From: an uncultured Parabacteroides sp.
Lineage (GTDB): Bacteria > Bacteroidota > Bacteroidia > Bacteroidales > Tannerellaceae
Direction: 5' to 3'
NCBI GenBank assembly: GCA_944325335.1
Contig: CALUZR010000007.1
Location: forward strand, 1 to 64,000
Length of the DNA stretch: 64,000 nucleotides
The notes beneath the pieces are model-generated. The model was given only the letters and a program-made list of their open reading frames with translations. It was not told where the DNA came from and ran no database searches. Of the stretch, positions 7,858 to 17,475 are shown piece by piece. The position numbers were made by a program, and so were the translations under genes. Each line of letters starts with the position of its first letter. Position 1 is the stretch's first letter.

Positions 7858-10059
7858 TTACAAAGCAGTCAACTCGAACAAATGGCTGGAGGTCGCCTGC
7901 GTGGAGAAGAGCCGTAGCCCGACCTTCATCAGGTAATCGCCCGAATAGGTTTGCCCGTTTCCACTGAACGAGGATTTCGCGCCCGGCATGAGGTTAATCT
8001 CCTCTATCTTATATTGTTTATCCGGATCCAATCCTTGCAGGCGGATGGGGTAAAGCGTCTCAGCGTAACGTGGATGTATATTATAGGTATAGAGGACCGA
8101 CTTCGTCTGGGTAGCATCCACGTGCATCACCGCCATGTGCTCACCTTCATAAGGAGAGGCCAGACGGTAGAGGTCGCCATCGAGGATGACCGGCTTCAGG
8201 CGATGATACGTCTGCACTGCTTGCTGGCAGAACGTGCGTTCTTCATCCGAAAGACCATCCAAGCCGATATCGAAACCGAGCTTGCACATCATCGCCACGT
8301 CGACGCGGAACTTCACTGAAGTCTGCCGGTTCCAGCTCGTCACATGTGCGCACATCGCCTTCGAGGGGAAGAACTGCGAGAAGCCCCATTGGATGTAAAG
8401 ACGTTCCACGGGGTCGGTATTGTCGCTTGCCCAAAACTCGGTGAAGTATTTCAGGGCTTCGTAATCACAGCGCGCCCCGCCGCCCGAGCACAGCATCATG
8501 GGCAAGTCGGGGTATTTCGCCTGGATGCGGTCGAGCACCTTATACAATCCGCGGACGTAATCCACATACAGTTGCTCTTGTTTCTCCTTCAAGTAGGGCG
8601 AATAGACATTCGTAATCGGGCTGTTGCAATCCCATTTGAAGAAGGCGATACCGGGATTTTCAGACAGCAAGCCATCGACTACGCCATAAACAAAGTCCTG
8701 CACCTCCGGATTCGACAAATCCAATACCAATTGGTTCCGATAGTAGTAGGTCTCGCGATTCGGGAGGCGGATAATCCAATCCGGATGTTGCTCAGCCAAC
8801 TCGCTCTTCGGGTTCACCATCTCCGGCTCGATCCAGATGCCAAACTTAACACCTGCTTTCTCTGCCTCTTTCACCAGGAACGGGATGCCGTGCGGGAGTT
8901 TGTTTTCCATGACTTGCCAATCGCCCAGCCCGGCGCGATCGTTGTTGCGCGGGTATTTGTTGCCAAACCAACCGTCGTCCAAGAGGAACATGTCCACACC
9001 CAAGTGCTTAGCCTCTTGCATCAAGGCACTCAGTTTCGTTTCGTCAAACTTGAATCCGGTGTTCTCCCAGTTGTTGAGCAGCGTCATGCGGTCTCCTTTC
9101 CCATCCTTTAATTGGTAATTACGTGCCCAGGCATGGAAATTGCGGCTGGCCTTTCCGGTCCCTTCGTCGCTGCGGGTAAAGATGAACTCGGGTGTCGTGA
9201 ACGTCTCGCCCGGCTTCAATTCGTAGCGGGAAGCGTATGGATTGATACCTGAAATGACGCGCAGGTTGTGCACATTATCCACCTCGAACGTGAAGCGGTA
9301 ATTGCCCGTCCAGCCAATCGTGCCCAATATCACCTCGCCTTGATGTTCCTCAACCGGTTGCCCGATGCCCAATTCAAAGAACGGATACATGTACATCGCG
9401 GCACGCGTTCCGAGTTTCGTCTCCAATATCTTTTTGCCGGGGCGGAGCGGCTGCGTGCTCATCTGCATCTCTTTTGCCCAATCGCCGCTATACTCTGTCA
9501 GATAATAAGAAGGATTTTCGAAATAGAGAATCGAAGAGGCATATTCCGTCAGGTAGACCGGCTTCTTCTCCTGATGCTGTATTTCAGTCCAAGTCTTGAT
9601 AATGTTTTCCTTTTTGTAAGCCACATAATGCAGCACGACATGGAGCGGGTATTGTTTGTCTTCCAAGCGGATGAGGGTCTCGGTTGCATTCCCGTCCAAC
9701 GCCTTTTCCTCCGAAGAGACGAACGTCAGGACCGTACTCCGGTTCCCGTCGCTATGCGTGATGCCTAAGGCCGGTTCGAAATAATCGCCACTGCCGGCCG
9801 GGAGGTAAATATCCCAACCCTTTTGCCCCGCGCTTCCGTCCGAACCTCCTTTCCCATAGGGAGAAAGGCGTTCCAAATCCGCTTCGTGCCGGAGCTTTTC
9901 GCCCAAATAGGTTTGATACAACCGCCCGTTGGACGCTGCCTGGTAAATCAAATCGGTCTCGTCGGTCGAGATGCGAATTGTCTGCGATTGATTCGCTGTC
10001 TGCGCCATCATGTTTCCTGCTAAAAATAACATGACTATTAGAAATAAGTTTTTCTTCAT
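7858..10059 (-). CDS. GH36-family alpha-galactosidase, secreted
   Basis: 733 residues from the ATG at 10059, which gives a clean signal peptide (FLIVMLFLAGNMMAQ). The open frame extends to 10140, but that part runs into the repeat array and is rejected. It contains the GH36 fold: an N-terminal beta-sandwich, then the barrel with DDGWFGNKYPRNND, the nucleophile loop FFKWDCNSP, CSGGGARCDYEALKYF and the acid/base region SDNTDPVERLYIQWGFS. This family removes terminal alpha-galactose from oligosaccharides, normally retaining configuration. It would act in the periplasm on raffinose-type or galactomannan fragments. No SusCD pair is nearby. It lies between a repeat array and PiT. Confidence 0.93.
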   Translation of the reverse strand: MKKNLFLIVMLFLAGNMMAQTANQSQTIRISTDETDLIYQAASNGRLYQTYLGEKLRHEADLERLSPYGKGGSDGSAGQKGWDIYLPAGSGDYFEPALGITHSDGNRSTVLTFVSSEEKALDGNATETLIRLEDKQYPLHVVLHYVAYKKENIIKTWTEIQHQEKKPVYLTEYASSILYFENPSYYLTEYSGDWAKEMQMSTQPLRPGKKILETKLGTRAAMYMYPFFELGIGQPVEEHQGEVILGTIGWTGNYRFTFEVDNVHNLRVISGINPYASRYELKPGETFTTPEFIFTRSDEGTGKASRNFHAWARNYQLKDGKGDRMTLLNNWENTGFKFDETKLSALMQEAKHLGVDMFLLDDGWFGNKYPRNNDRAGLGDWQVMENKLPHGIPFLVKEAEKAGVKFGIWIEPEMVNPKSELAEQHPDWIIRLPNRETYYYRNQLVLDLSNPEVQDFVYGVVDGLLSENPGIAFFKWDCNSPITNVYSPYLKEKQEQLYVDYVRGLYKVLDRIQAKYPDLPMMLCSGGGARCDYEALKYFTEFWASDNTDPVERLYIQWGFSQFFPSKAMCAHVTSWNRQTSVKFRVDVAMMCKLGFDIGLDGLSDEERTFCQQAVQTYHRLKPVILDGDLYRLASPYEGEHMAVMHVDATQTKSVLYTYNIHPRYAETLYPIRLQGLDPDKQYKIEEINLMPGAKSSFSGNGQTYSGDYLMKVGLRLFSTQATSSHLFELTAL

Positions 10060-10109
10060 TTGTGTGTATTTTATTGATGATATATTCCGCTTTTTCTTCC
10101 TCCGCCTGA

Positions 10110-10353
10110 CGGAGCAACACTCCTCTGGGAGGCGGAGCAACGTTGCTGTGCCACTCGGAGCAATGCTCCTCCGGCACTCGTAGTAGTACTCCTACGGGTG
10201 ACGTAGTAATACTCCTACGGGTGGCGGAGGAAAACTGCGACGCCCCGCTAACGTCTGCTGAGGTGTCCCGCTAATGCTTGCTGAGGCATTCAGCTAACGT
10301 TTGCTGGGCATCCACGCTAACGGTAGCTGGACGGTCAAGCTCGTATTAGCTGC
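10110..10353. repeat. Phased palindrome array F: eleven units every 23 nt
   Basis: Unit starts fall at 10110, 10133, 10156, 10179, 10202, 10225, 10246, 10269, 10292, 10315 and 10338: 23 nt apart with one 21-nt step. The core changes in blocks: GGAGCA/TGCTCC in the first three, GTAGTA/TACTCCTAC in the next two, then GCTAACGT/TTGC-type cores. Each unit is self-complementary or nearly so. The last unit reaches into the stop-codon region of the YfhO gene. The array fills the whole gap between YfhO and GH36; nothing else is visible there. Confidence 0.88.
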
Positions 10354-12865
10354 CTTGTTCCGCTTTCTTCACGGCCTTGTAAATGGAATAACCTACCGCA
10401 CCGAGGAGCAAGAGGAGGATCAGGAAACTGCTGTATGCCTCTACATTAGCTGCTACGATATAGCCCGTAGGCCGGAATTCGAAGACGATTTCATGCTCGC
10501 CTGCCGGGACGCGCATCGCCCGCAAGATCCAATCAGCCCGGAAATGGTCCGCCGGCTGGCCGTCGATTGTAGCCTGCCAACCCGGTTGGTAATAAATCTC
10601 CGAGAAGACCGCCACTTGCTCCGCCGAAGCCTTTGTCTTGTATATTAACTTGTTCGGGCGATAGGACGTAAGTTGGATCGTAGCCGTGGAATCCGGTTGA
10701 GGCACGAAACCTGCGAGTTGGGCAGCAAAACGCTTATCGACGACGGCCGTCTGCTTCGGGTCGATTTCGTTTAACGCGGCAATCTCCGCGTCCGGATTTT
10801 CTACCTCGCGCACTTCGCGTACGAACCATGCATTGCCATTGGCGTAAGGGTTGACCAACGGCGGCTGGCTTGGGTTATAAATAATGTAACGCGTATTCAG
10901 CATGTTGAGCGAAGGACAAGCCGCAAAGACGGGCAGGAAGTCCGCCGCGCTCTTCACGTTTTGGAACGTGCCGATGATGGAATTGATCTCGTTCTGCAAG
11001 CGATGGTCGATCAAATCCTGGTACCGGCGCAGCTTGGCCGCATGGTATCCGCCAATCGAATGGTGGTAGTAAGAGGTTTGCGTTTCGAGGAACGGGCTAT
11101 TGAGGTTCAAGACGCGATACGAACTCTTGTCTTTCCGGATCTCCTTGTCTGCCACGCTTTCAGCATACACATTCTGGATATCCTTTTTAGGGAAGAAATT
11201 CTGTTCGTTCAGGTAACGCTTGTCGACCGTCCACAAATCGATGAAGATCAGGAGCGTCACACCTATACCGACCCACGTAGCCGCCTGCTTCTTATTCTTG
11301 GCAATCCAATACCAGGCAATCAAGGCCGCCCCTAAAAGGATGAATACCAGCGAGCGCATCGCATCAGCCGACGCCAACGACGCACGGTCTATCAACAACG
11401 CATTGTAGAACTTCTCCGGCAATTGGTATTGCGTGTCATACGTCGAGCGGAAATCCAAGAACAGGCTTGGCATCAACCAGATGATCAACGAAAGGCCACC
11501 CGTAATCGCCAATGCAGCAATGAATCCGCGCTTGAAACGTTTCTCGTCTACTTGGTTGCTCAGTATCTCTTTCAATCCCCAAATGCCGATAATCGGTGCG
11601 ACCATATTCGGAATGACAAGCGCCATCTCGACCGTACGGAACTTATTGTACATAGGCAAGTAATGGAACATGAAATCGTTGAACCACATCAGATTCCGAC
11701 CCAATGCCAACAACGTCATGAACACCGCCCCGGCGAAGAGCCACCATTTCATCGGACTCCGCACCACAAACATGCCCAAGACAAAGAGGAAGCACACCAA
11801 CGCCCCGAAGTAAACCGGTCCGGAGGTAAAGCTCTTATCGCCCCAATAGGTAGGCGCTTGGATTTCAGAACCGACCTTCGCACCTGCCATCTTTGCCTCA
11901 TGATAAAATTCAGAGTCAGGACCTAACATGCCACCCGACGCGCCACCGTAGGCGTTTGGAATCAACGTAGTCAGCAATTCTGCCTTTCCATAGCTCCATG
12001 CAAAGGCATAATCCTGATCCAACCCGCTTGATTTCTTCTCTACAATACCTTCCGCATTTGGCTTCGGTGTCAATTCCGACTCGCCACGGATGGAATGTTG
12101 CCCCAGCTCCCAGTTGCTATACAAGCCTTTGACCCCAGGCAAAACGGCCAGGACGGCACACACGACCATTATACCCGTCACTTTTCCCAACTCGCCCCAC
12201 TCCTTCTTCCGTATCTTATTTACCACGAAACCTGCATAAATAAACAGGCATAAAAGGAAGAGATAATAGGTGATTTGTATATGGTTATTGCTTATAGATA
12301 AAGCGACACCCAATAGAAATAGCACCGCCCCCCATAAATACTTCCGTTTGAAGAGCAACGCCATGCCCGCGAGCGTGACCGGCATATATCCTATCACATA
12401 CCCTTTTACGATATGCCCCGCCTCGATAATAATAATATTGTACGAAGCCAACGCAAAGGCAAACGCCCCGGCCAACGCCAACCACCAACTGGCACCCATG
12501 ATGCACATCAGCAGGTAAAAACATACCAGCCCGACAAATATCATCGACGCGTCCCGGTAACTCAACGATTTGAATACCTTCTCAATCATTTTGTACTGGG
12601 GCAAATCCGGAGCCGGATTCCCATACCCTGCCACATAAGGCATACCGCCAAACATGGCATCCGACCACGCGCTGAACTCGCCGGGTGCAGCCGTTTCGGC
12701 ATATTGTTCCATCTGGCTATTTCCCATACCCGTAGCCTTGATGTCATCACCTTGACGGAGCACCTTCCCATCCAATACCGATGGCGAAAAATAAGCAATC
12801 GTAGCTACCAACAGGATAAGCACCGCCACGATGTGCTTCACCGATTTCTTCAATAATTCTTGCAT
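10346..12865 (-). CDS. YfhO-family polytopic membrane protein
   Basis: 839 residues with about a dozen membrane segments in the N-terminal two thirds, a periplasmic-type globular part (from about residue 600) and a final helix (SSFLILLLLLGAVGYSIY). The pattern and length match the YfhO family, GT-C fold proteins. In Gram-positive bacteria YfhO homologues take part in glycosylating envelope polymers; the substrate in Bacteroidetes is unknown. The acidic first luminal loop expected of GT-C enzymes (DGKVLRQGDDIKATG) is present. It stands 25 nt downstream of a GT2 gene on the same strand, so it belongs to the end of the glycan cluster. Confidence 0.85.
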   Translation of the reverse strand: MQELLKKSVKHIVAVLILLVATIAYFSPSVLDGKVLRQGDDIKATGMGNSQMEQYAETAAPGEFSAWSDAMFGGMPYVAGYGNPAPDLPQYKMIEKVFKSLSYRDASMIFVGLVCFYLLMCIMGASWWLALAGAFAFALASYNIIIIEAGHIVKGYVIGYMPVTLAGMALLFKRKYLWGAVLFLLGVALSISNNHIQITYYLFLLCLFIYAGFVVNKIRKKEWGELGKVTGIMVVCAVLAVLPGVKGLYSNWELGQHSIRGESELTPKPNAEGIVEKKSSGLDQDYAFAWSYGKAELLTTLIPNAYGGASGGMLGPDSEFYHEAKMAGAKVGSEIQAPTYWGDKSFTSGPVYFGALVCFLFVLGMFVVRSPMKWWLFAGAVFMTLLALGRNLMWFNDFMFHYLPMYNKFRTVEMALVIPNMVAPIIGIWGLKEILSNQVDEKRFKRGFIAALAITGGLSLIIWLMPSLFLDFRSTYDTQYQLPEKFYNALLIDRASLASADAMRSLVFILLGAALIAWYWIAKNKKQAATWVGIGVTLLIFIDLWTVDKRYLNEQNFFPKKDIQNVYAESVADKEIRKDKSSYRVLNLNSPFLETQTSYYHHSIGGYHAAKLRRYQDLIDHRLQNEINSIIGTFQNVKSAADFLPVFAACPSLNMLNTRYIIYNPSQPPLVNPYANGNAWFVREVREVENPDAEIAALNEIDPKQTAVVDKRFAAQLAGFVPQPDSTATIQLTSYRPNKLIYKTKASAEQVAVFSEIYYQPGWQATIDGQPADHFRADWILRAMRVPAGEHEIVFEFRPTGYIVAANVEAYSSFLILLLLLGAVGYSIYKAVKKAEQGS

Positions 12866-12890
12866 ATTATTTTCGTCATTATTTATCCGA

Positions 12891-13655
12891 TTAAACTCTT
12901 CCTCTCAGCCATTTTGCCGAATAAAAACGGATGGCAAACCAGCCATGGAGCAAAACCGTGGCAAATTTACCATAATATTTGCACATAATCGCATATCTTT
13001 CTTTCAAAGAGGCTTTCCTTTGCTTTGTACTCATTCCATCTTCCAGGAAATGAGAGAGAATCATGTGGGTATTATAAGTCGTTTTCGCCTGCTTGAGGCA
13101 ACGGATACACCAATCAAAATCTGCACTCAGCCGATAACTTAAATCATACGCAGGTGCAATCTCCCGTTTCGTCACAAACGATTGATGACACACCAACATT
13201 CCCATCCGAAAGCTTTTCCACGAAAGTCGTTTCGGAGCTTTCAACCGACGCATGCCCAACATCTTACCCTCTGCATCCACGATAGCTGTCTCACCATAGA
13301 CCACATCCGGAAGCACACGGCATTTACTTATTTTCGTCACCATCCTTTGTACCGTATCGGCATTCGGAAGCGTATCTCCCGCATTAATGAACCACACATA
13401 ATCACCCGTCGCATGGCGTAAACCTTTGTTCATTGCATCATAAAGGCCATGATCAGATTCCGTTGTCCAGAAAGCGACACCCGGAGCATATTCACGGATA
13501 AGGTCCACCGTTCCATCCGTAGAAGCCCCATCAATCAGGATATACTCTATATTCGGATATGATTGACTCAAAATGCTCAAGATAGTCCGCTCCAACCATT
13601 TTGCCGCATTATATGTAATGGTGATAATCGATATTTTAGGTGAAATATTTTGCAT
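12891..13655 (-). CDS. Family 2 glycosyltransferase (WcaE-like)
   Basis: 254 residues with a GT-A fold start, ISIITITYNAAKWLERTILSI, then YILIDGASTDGTVDLI and the nucleotide-binding region GLYDAMNKGLRHATGDYVWFINAGD. The pattern is close to GT2 enzymes annotated for colanic-acid-type glycan assembly. No membrane segment; it probably acts at the cytoplasmic face. It is transcribed towards YfhO and separated from the HEPN gene by the hairpin at 13691-13735. Confidence 0.9.
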   Translation of the reverse strand: MQNISPKISIITITYNAAKWLERTILSILSQSYPNIEYILIDGASTDGTVDLIREYAPGVAFWTTESDHGLYDAMNKGLRHATGDYVWFINAGDTLPNADTVQRMVTKISKCRVLPDVVYGETAIVDAEGKMLGMRRLKAPKRLSWKSFRMGMLVCHQSFVTKREIAPAYDLSYRLSADFDWCIRCLKQAKTTYNTHMILSHFLEDGMSTKQRKASLKERYAIMCKYYGKFATVLLHGWFAIRFYSAKWLRGRV

Positions 13656-13690
13656 AAACTAAATAACGTCTTTGTAATCCACACACTGTC

Positions 13691-13735
13691 CAAAGTGCCA
13701 TTTTGGCTCTTTGAAAATCTCAAAATGGCACTTTG
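13691..13735. terminator. Perfect 15-bp inverted repeat between HEPN and GT2 genes
   Basis: CAAAGTGCCATTTTG (13691-13705) and CAAAATGGCACTTTG (13721-13735) are exact complements with a 15-nt loop. A further partial copy (GTGGCACTTTG) follows. It sits 25 nt after the HEPN stop, so it is probably a terminator, although it lacks a clear U-run. Its repeated half-sites are reminiscent of the palindrome arrays. Confidence 0.6.
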
Positions 13736-13759
13736 AGTGGCACTTTGAATTAAAGTTAT

Positions 13760-14161
13760 TCATTTTAATTCAATCAAAAGTTTCATGGCATTTAAAAGAG
13801 ATTTCGTTTTTTCAAAAAAAGGAGAAACCTCTTCTTCCGTCCAATCAAATAAATCATCATAATCACCCGACTGACGCATATTGAATAAACGAGAGAATAA
13901 ACGTCCATCCTCTTTGGATAATAATCCTTTCTTTACAAATTCAGCACCTATTATGTAAATCACGCCAGAATGAGAACGCGCAACAATTCCTTTATCGACT
14001 AATAAGGCCGATGCCATATAATATGCCGCATAATATAATCGCGAGGCGGCTAACGACCAATGTCCTAACTGTGCATTATCTTGAGCCTCTTGAAAACTTC
14101 CCCAAGATTTTTCAATCCGGTACTCAATAATTGCTTTTCTTTCTTCTATGCTTAGTGTCAT
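13760..14161 (-). CDS. HEPN domain protein (partner of the MNT protein)
   Basis: 133 residues, all helical, with the HEPN core HWSLAASRLYYAAYYMASALLV and a late MRQSGDYDD segment typical of PF05168-type HEPN proteins. The Rx4-6H ribonuclease motif of toxic HEPN proteins is not evident, because the position after the arginine has D instead of H. It overlaps the preceding nucleotidyltransferase by 4 nt (ATGA), so the two are translationally coupled. Such MNT-HEPN pairs form toxin-antitoxin-like or nucleotide-modifying modules. Whether this one is toxic is uncertain. Confidence 0.85.
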   Translation of the reverse strand: MTLSIEERKAIIEYRIEKSWGSFQEAQDNAQLGHWSLAASRLYYAAYYMASALLVDKGIVARSHSGVIYIIGAEFVKKGLLSKEDGRLFSRLFNMRQSGDYDDLFDWTEEEVSPFFEKTKSLLNAMKLLIELK

Positions 14162-14472
14162 AGCTCAATACTTTCTTTTTCTACGTTTTTATAAAAAGGA
14201 GTAAAACTCCGTTGTTTCCATTCTTTAAATGTATACAAAATCGGATGAATCATCTCGCCTAACGACCATCCCAATTCAACCAATGGATAGGCCACAGCGT
14301 CAAAATCCTCATTTTGTATTTTCTCTTTTTCTAAAAGAATCAAGATATCCCAATCCGAATCGCGATGTTCCTCATTGCGTGCTCGTGAGCCAAAGAGAAA
14401 GACTTTTCCTCCTGGAGGCAACACTTGATGTGCTACCCGTTTTATTTCTTTCAATGCTACTCCTGCATTCAT
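14158..14472 (-). CDS. MNT-type nucleotidyltransferase domain protein
   Basis: 104 residues with the polymerase-beta-like signature GSRARNEEHRDSDWDILILL (GS-x9-10-D-x-D) near residues 27-46. These minimal nucleotidyltransferases often neutralise a HEPN partner by AMPylating it. The start overlaps the stop of the upstream GT4 gene by 4 nt, and the stop overlaps the HEPN start, so all three are read in a tight operon. Its insertion between glycosyltransferase genes is unrelated to glycan synthesis. Confidence 0.9.
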   Translation of the reverse strand: MNAGVALKEIKRVAHQVLPPGGKVFLFGSRARNEEHRDSDWDILILLEKEKIQNEDFDAVAYPLVELGWSLGEMIHPILYTFKEWKQRSFTPFYKNVEKESIEL

Positions 14473-15719
14473 TTTAACAACTCCTCATACAATTGCATAT
14501 ACCTCTGAGCCACTACATCTTCCGCATATTCCCGCTTCACTTTCTCCACGCAAGCATCCGATAAACGCTTTTTATCTGGATAATCCAATGCCCAAGCTAT
14601 TCCACGAGCCAAATCCTCTGCATCCTTATAACGAGCGACATAACCACTTTCCAAATGATCAATCATTTCCGGAATGCCTCCTGTATTAAACCCGACGCAA
14701 GGTGTACCGCATGCCATGGATTCCATGATGGTGTTGGGGAGGTTATCTTCTAAAGAAGGTGTAATAAAAACATCCGCACAAGAATAAGCATTTACAATTT
14801 GCTCCGTTCCTGACAAATATCCTAAAAGATGGGCTTTAAAAGGAAGTTGCTTGCGCAATTCTTCACCATTACCTCCCATCAATATCACTTCTATATCTAA
14901 AAAAGAAGAGCTTAATAAAGAACATGCTTTTATCAAATATTCAAGACCTTTTCGCTCATCCGATACCTTAGCAGCAGCAAATAAAATCAATCGTTTTTCT
15001 GAAGGCAATTGAAAATAAGCTCGCGCTTTTATCTGATCTTTTTTTGAAAAGACAGAAATATCAATTGGATTCGGTATCGTATGAAAATACGCTTCTTGTA
15101 GCAAAGCACTTTTCTTTCCCTCTTGCATAATCCAATGGCTACAACCTACAAAATGGATTTTACGCCAATCTATCTTTTGTTTCTGCTGAAAAACTTGCTT
15201 TGCCAAATCCCAACATGTTCTTTTTTTCAACAAAGAACAAGCTGTACATTGGATTTGATATTTTTCACATACTCCCGGATAATGGCAAATTCCAGTCGCA
15301 GGCCAAAGATCGTGCATGGTCCAAACAATAGGTTTACCAGAATTGATAATACGTTTAATATCAGACAACGATAAAAAACCTTGGTTTATCCAATGCAGAT
15401 GGATAACATCAGCCTTTTTAAAAACATCTTTCTGAGAAATATCTGTACCCGTATCTGCGATAGAAACTTGAAACAAACTCTTTTTAGAAAATAGATTACA
15501 AATAAATATCACAAGACGTTCCCATACAAAACGCACATAATTCAACCTCTTGTACAAGTAAGAGGAATTGACAGAAACGACAGCATCATCATCCAAGCCT
15601 TTATCCCTTACAAGCATACGAACATTTACACCTTGCTTACGCAAAGCCTGCATTAAACGATTAGCCGCTACTGCTGCTCCGCCTGTTCTATCGGATGTAT
15701 TTAGGAGTAAGATATTCAT
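14469..15719 (-). CDS. Family 4 glycosyltransferase
   Basis: 416 residues with a GT-B fold. The N-terminal domain opens MNILLLNTSDRTGGAAVAANRLMQAL. The C-terminal domain carries LILFAAAKVSDERKGLEYLIKA, the LLGYLSGTEQIVNAYSCADVFITPSLEDNLPNTIMESMACGTPCVGFNTGGIPEMI region, and the EX7E motif starts at that segment. It probably transfers a hexose or deoxyhexose to a lipid-linked glycan in the cytoplasm. It follows the RelE-like gene by 2 nt. Donor and acceptor cannot be told from sequence. Confidence 0.93.
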   Translation of the reverse strand: MNILLLNTSDRTGGAAVAANRLMQALRKQGVNVRMLVRDKGLDDDAVVSVNSSYLYKRLNYVRFVWERLVIFICNLFSKKSLFQVSIADTGTDISQKDVFKKADVIHLHWINQGFLSLSDIKRIINSGKPIVWTMHDLWPATGICHYPGVCEKYQIQCTACSLLKKRTCWDLAKQVFQQKQKIDWRKIHFVGCSHWIMQEGKKSALLQEAYFHTIPNPIDISVFSKKDQIKARAYFQLPSEKRLILFAAAKVSDERKGLEYLIKACSLLSSSFLDIEVILMGGNGEELRKQLPFKAHLLGYLSGTEQIVNAYSCADVFITPSLEDNLPNTIMESMACGTPCVGFNTGGIPEMIDHLESGYVARYKDAEDLARGIAWALDYPDKKRLSDACVEKVKREYAEDVVAQRYMQLYEELLK

Positions 15720-15721
15720 TA

Positions 15722-16123
15722 TTACAATTGATATAAAGACAATTGATTATTTATTGCTTCCTGATTATATTCTTCCAACAAATCCAACAACTCAGAATCT
15801 GTTATATCCAATTTCTGTAAAGGACCATTTTTCGGATAAATACTCATAAATATGACTCGTTCAGAATTCTTATAAACCAAATAAATCAATCTAAATCCAT
15901 CCTTACGAGATAGTTTATGTTTCCTATCTGGTAAGCGAAGTTTAATGACAATCAATGGATCATCCAATAATATCATATCTCGATTATTACGAATCACATC
16001 TATCGATACATTTTCAAAAGCAGTTTTTATTTCATCTCTTGCTCCAGCATAGACATTACGTTTGGCTTTTAATAAAGCTTGAAGTTGTATCTTAAATGTT
16101 GTTATAGCATAATATGTAATCAT
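15722..16123 (-). CDS. RelE/ParE-like protein, candidate toxin
   Basis: 133 residues. The C-terminal half has the RelE/HigB cadence: DGFRLIYLVYKNSERVIFMSIYPKNGPLQKLDITDSELLDLLEEY. RelE-type toxins cleave mRNA on the ribosome. The protein is longer than classical RelE (about 95 aa). The preceding gene ends 2 nt before this ATG and would be the antitoxin. Assignment rests on a short pattern, so confidence is moderate. Confidence 0.6.
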   Translation of the reverse strand: MITYYAITTFKIQLQALLKAKRNVYAGARDEIKTAFENVSIDVIRNNRDMILLDDPLIVIKLRLPDRKHKLSRKDGFRLIYLVYKNSERVIFMSIYPKNGPLQKLDITDSELLDLLEEYNQEAINNQLSLYQL

Positions 16124-16125
16124 AG

Positions 16126-16551
16126 TTATAGGCTTTTAGCCATTGTAACAATAGCGGTATATCGCGGATTTTTTCTCAGATTGATTTTAAAATTTCGAAT
16201 GTCATGATCAATTTCTTCGATTGCAGAAATATTCATTTGCAACCGTTCTTTACCTTCTTTGAGCCAAAGGTTATCAAATTTATTATATGCTTCCGACAAT
16301 CCATTTAATGTCTGTAAAAGGACCGACAAATAAGGAACAATTATTTGATAATCGGATTCTGTCATTGTAGGATAAGAACCATACAATAGGTCATATAAAC
16401 TATCCAACTGATTATTCAATCGAGTCAAAGCACCTTTATGTTCTATCATATTCGGATCCAACATATCTAACCGATGCGCAAAAGAACGTTTACTTATACG
16501 CACAATGGATTTTGATATTAATTCTGTCTGACACATCATTTTCACTTTCAA
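16126..16551 (-). CDS. Hypothetical protein, possible antitoxin partner
   Basis: 141 residues, mostly helical by composition, without a recognised DNA-binding motif. It precedes the RelE-like gene with a 2-nt gap, the usual order for antitoxin-toxin pairs. It starts MKVKMMCQTELISKS; a second Met at codon 5 or 6 is also possible. It is AT-rich like its neighbours. Function is inferred only from position. Confidence 0.6.
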   Translation of the reverse strand: MKVKMMCQTELISKSIVRISKRSFAHRLDMLDPNMIEHKGALTRLNNQLDSLYDLLYGSYPTMTESDYQIIVPYLSVLLQTLNGLSEAYNKFDNLWLKEGKERLQMNISAIEEIDHDIRNFKINLRKNPRYTAIVTMAKSL

Positions 16552-16568
16552 TTACAATTAATTCGCAT

Positions 16569-17465
16569 TTACATTTCCAACAAATACCTCACCAACCTTT
16601 TATAAGAAAAGAAATTATTTCGAATGGCTTTCTTATCTATTTCCCGATTGCACATAATATATTCTGGATGCTTCAACGGAAATTGAATAGGAGAAGAAGG
16701 CACAAATAGTTTATGTGTACTTTTTGTAGTATGCGTTGCATTCGGATCTCCTAATCCGATATTTGTCACCAAATTTACTGATGGATAAATAGATAATTGA
16801 TGTTGTGTTCGAAGCATAAAATAATAGAATACGCCCCATGGATTCAAGCCATGCCGATGACGCAACGCATCTGGAATGAAACTACTGAAATAAATTTCTT
16901 CCCACTTATTACAAAAAAGAAATTTTCGACGTGCTTTATAACTCTCCCAAAATGGGAAATTTACATCCATATTTTGCCATACACGACGCCAAGTAGCCCA
17001 TCCCCAAATATGCGTAATCGAACAAAAATCATAACTCAAATCATCTTTTACCACATTCGGGAGAAAACAATTTCCACCAATATGTCCGATGCGTACGTCA
17101 TCCATATATCGTACTAAAAGTTCTTCGCAAAATGGAAAGAAAGATAGATCAGGAAGACAATCATCTTCCAAAATCACACCTTGTTCTTCTTGTTCAAAAA
17201 ACCAAGAAATAGCAGAAGATATAGCTATCTTACAGCCCAAGTTTTTATCCCGGTACAAATGTTTCACCTCGCAAGGCCAATCGACCTTCGATACAATTTC
17301 TTTCACCTCATTGCAACGTTGTATCTCATCCTTTCTTCCTGCACGAGGTGCATCAGCAGCAATATACAACCGCGTAGGTTGCACTTCCCGAATTCGATCA
17401 AATACGACTTGTGTCGTATCCGGACGATTAAAAACTAAAAAAAGAATTGGTGTATTATAGGGCAT
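16569..17465 (-). CDS. GT-A fold glycosyltransferase
   Basis: 298 residues. The start PILFLVFNRPDTTQVVFDRIREVQP and the acidic motif GVILEDDCLPDLSFFPFCEELL mark a nucleotide-diphospho-sugar transferase of the GT-A type. Further family features are HLYRDKNLGCKIAISSAISWFF and the WGWATWRRVW segment. It is likely to extend the surface glycan. It lies between the Rpn nuclease and the TA-like pair in an AT-rich stretch. Sugar specificity unknown. Confidence 0.87.
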   Translation of the reverse strand: MPYNTPILFLVFNRPDTTQVVFDRIREVQPTRLYIAADAPRAGRKDEIQRCNEVKEIVSKVDWPCEVKHLYRDKNLGCKIAISSAISWFFEQEEQGVILEDDCLPDLSFFPFCEELLVRYMDDVRIGHIGGNCFLPNVVKDDLSYDFCSITHIWGWATWRRVWQNMDVNFPFWESYKARRKFLFCNKWEEIYFSSFIPDALRHRHGLNPWGVFYYFMLRTQHQLSIYPSVNLVTNIGLGDPNATHTTKSTHKLFVPSSPIQFPLKHPEYIMCNREIDKKAIRNNFFSYKRLVRYLLEM

Positions 17466-17475
17466 ATATACGATT

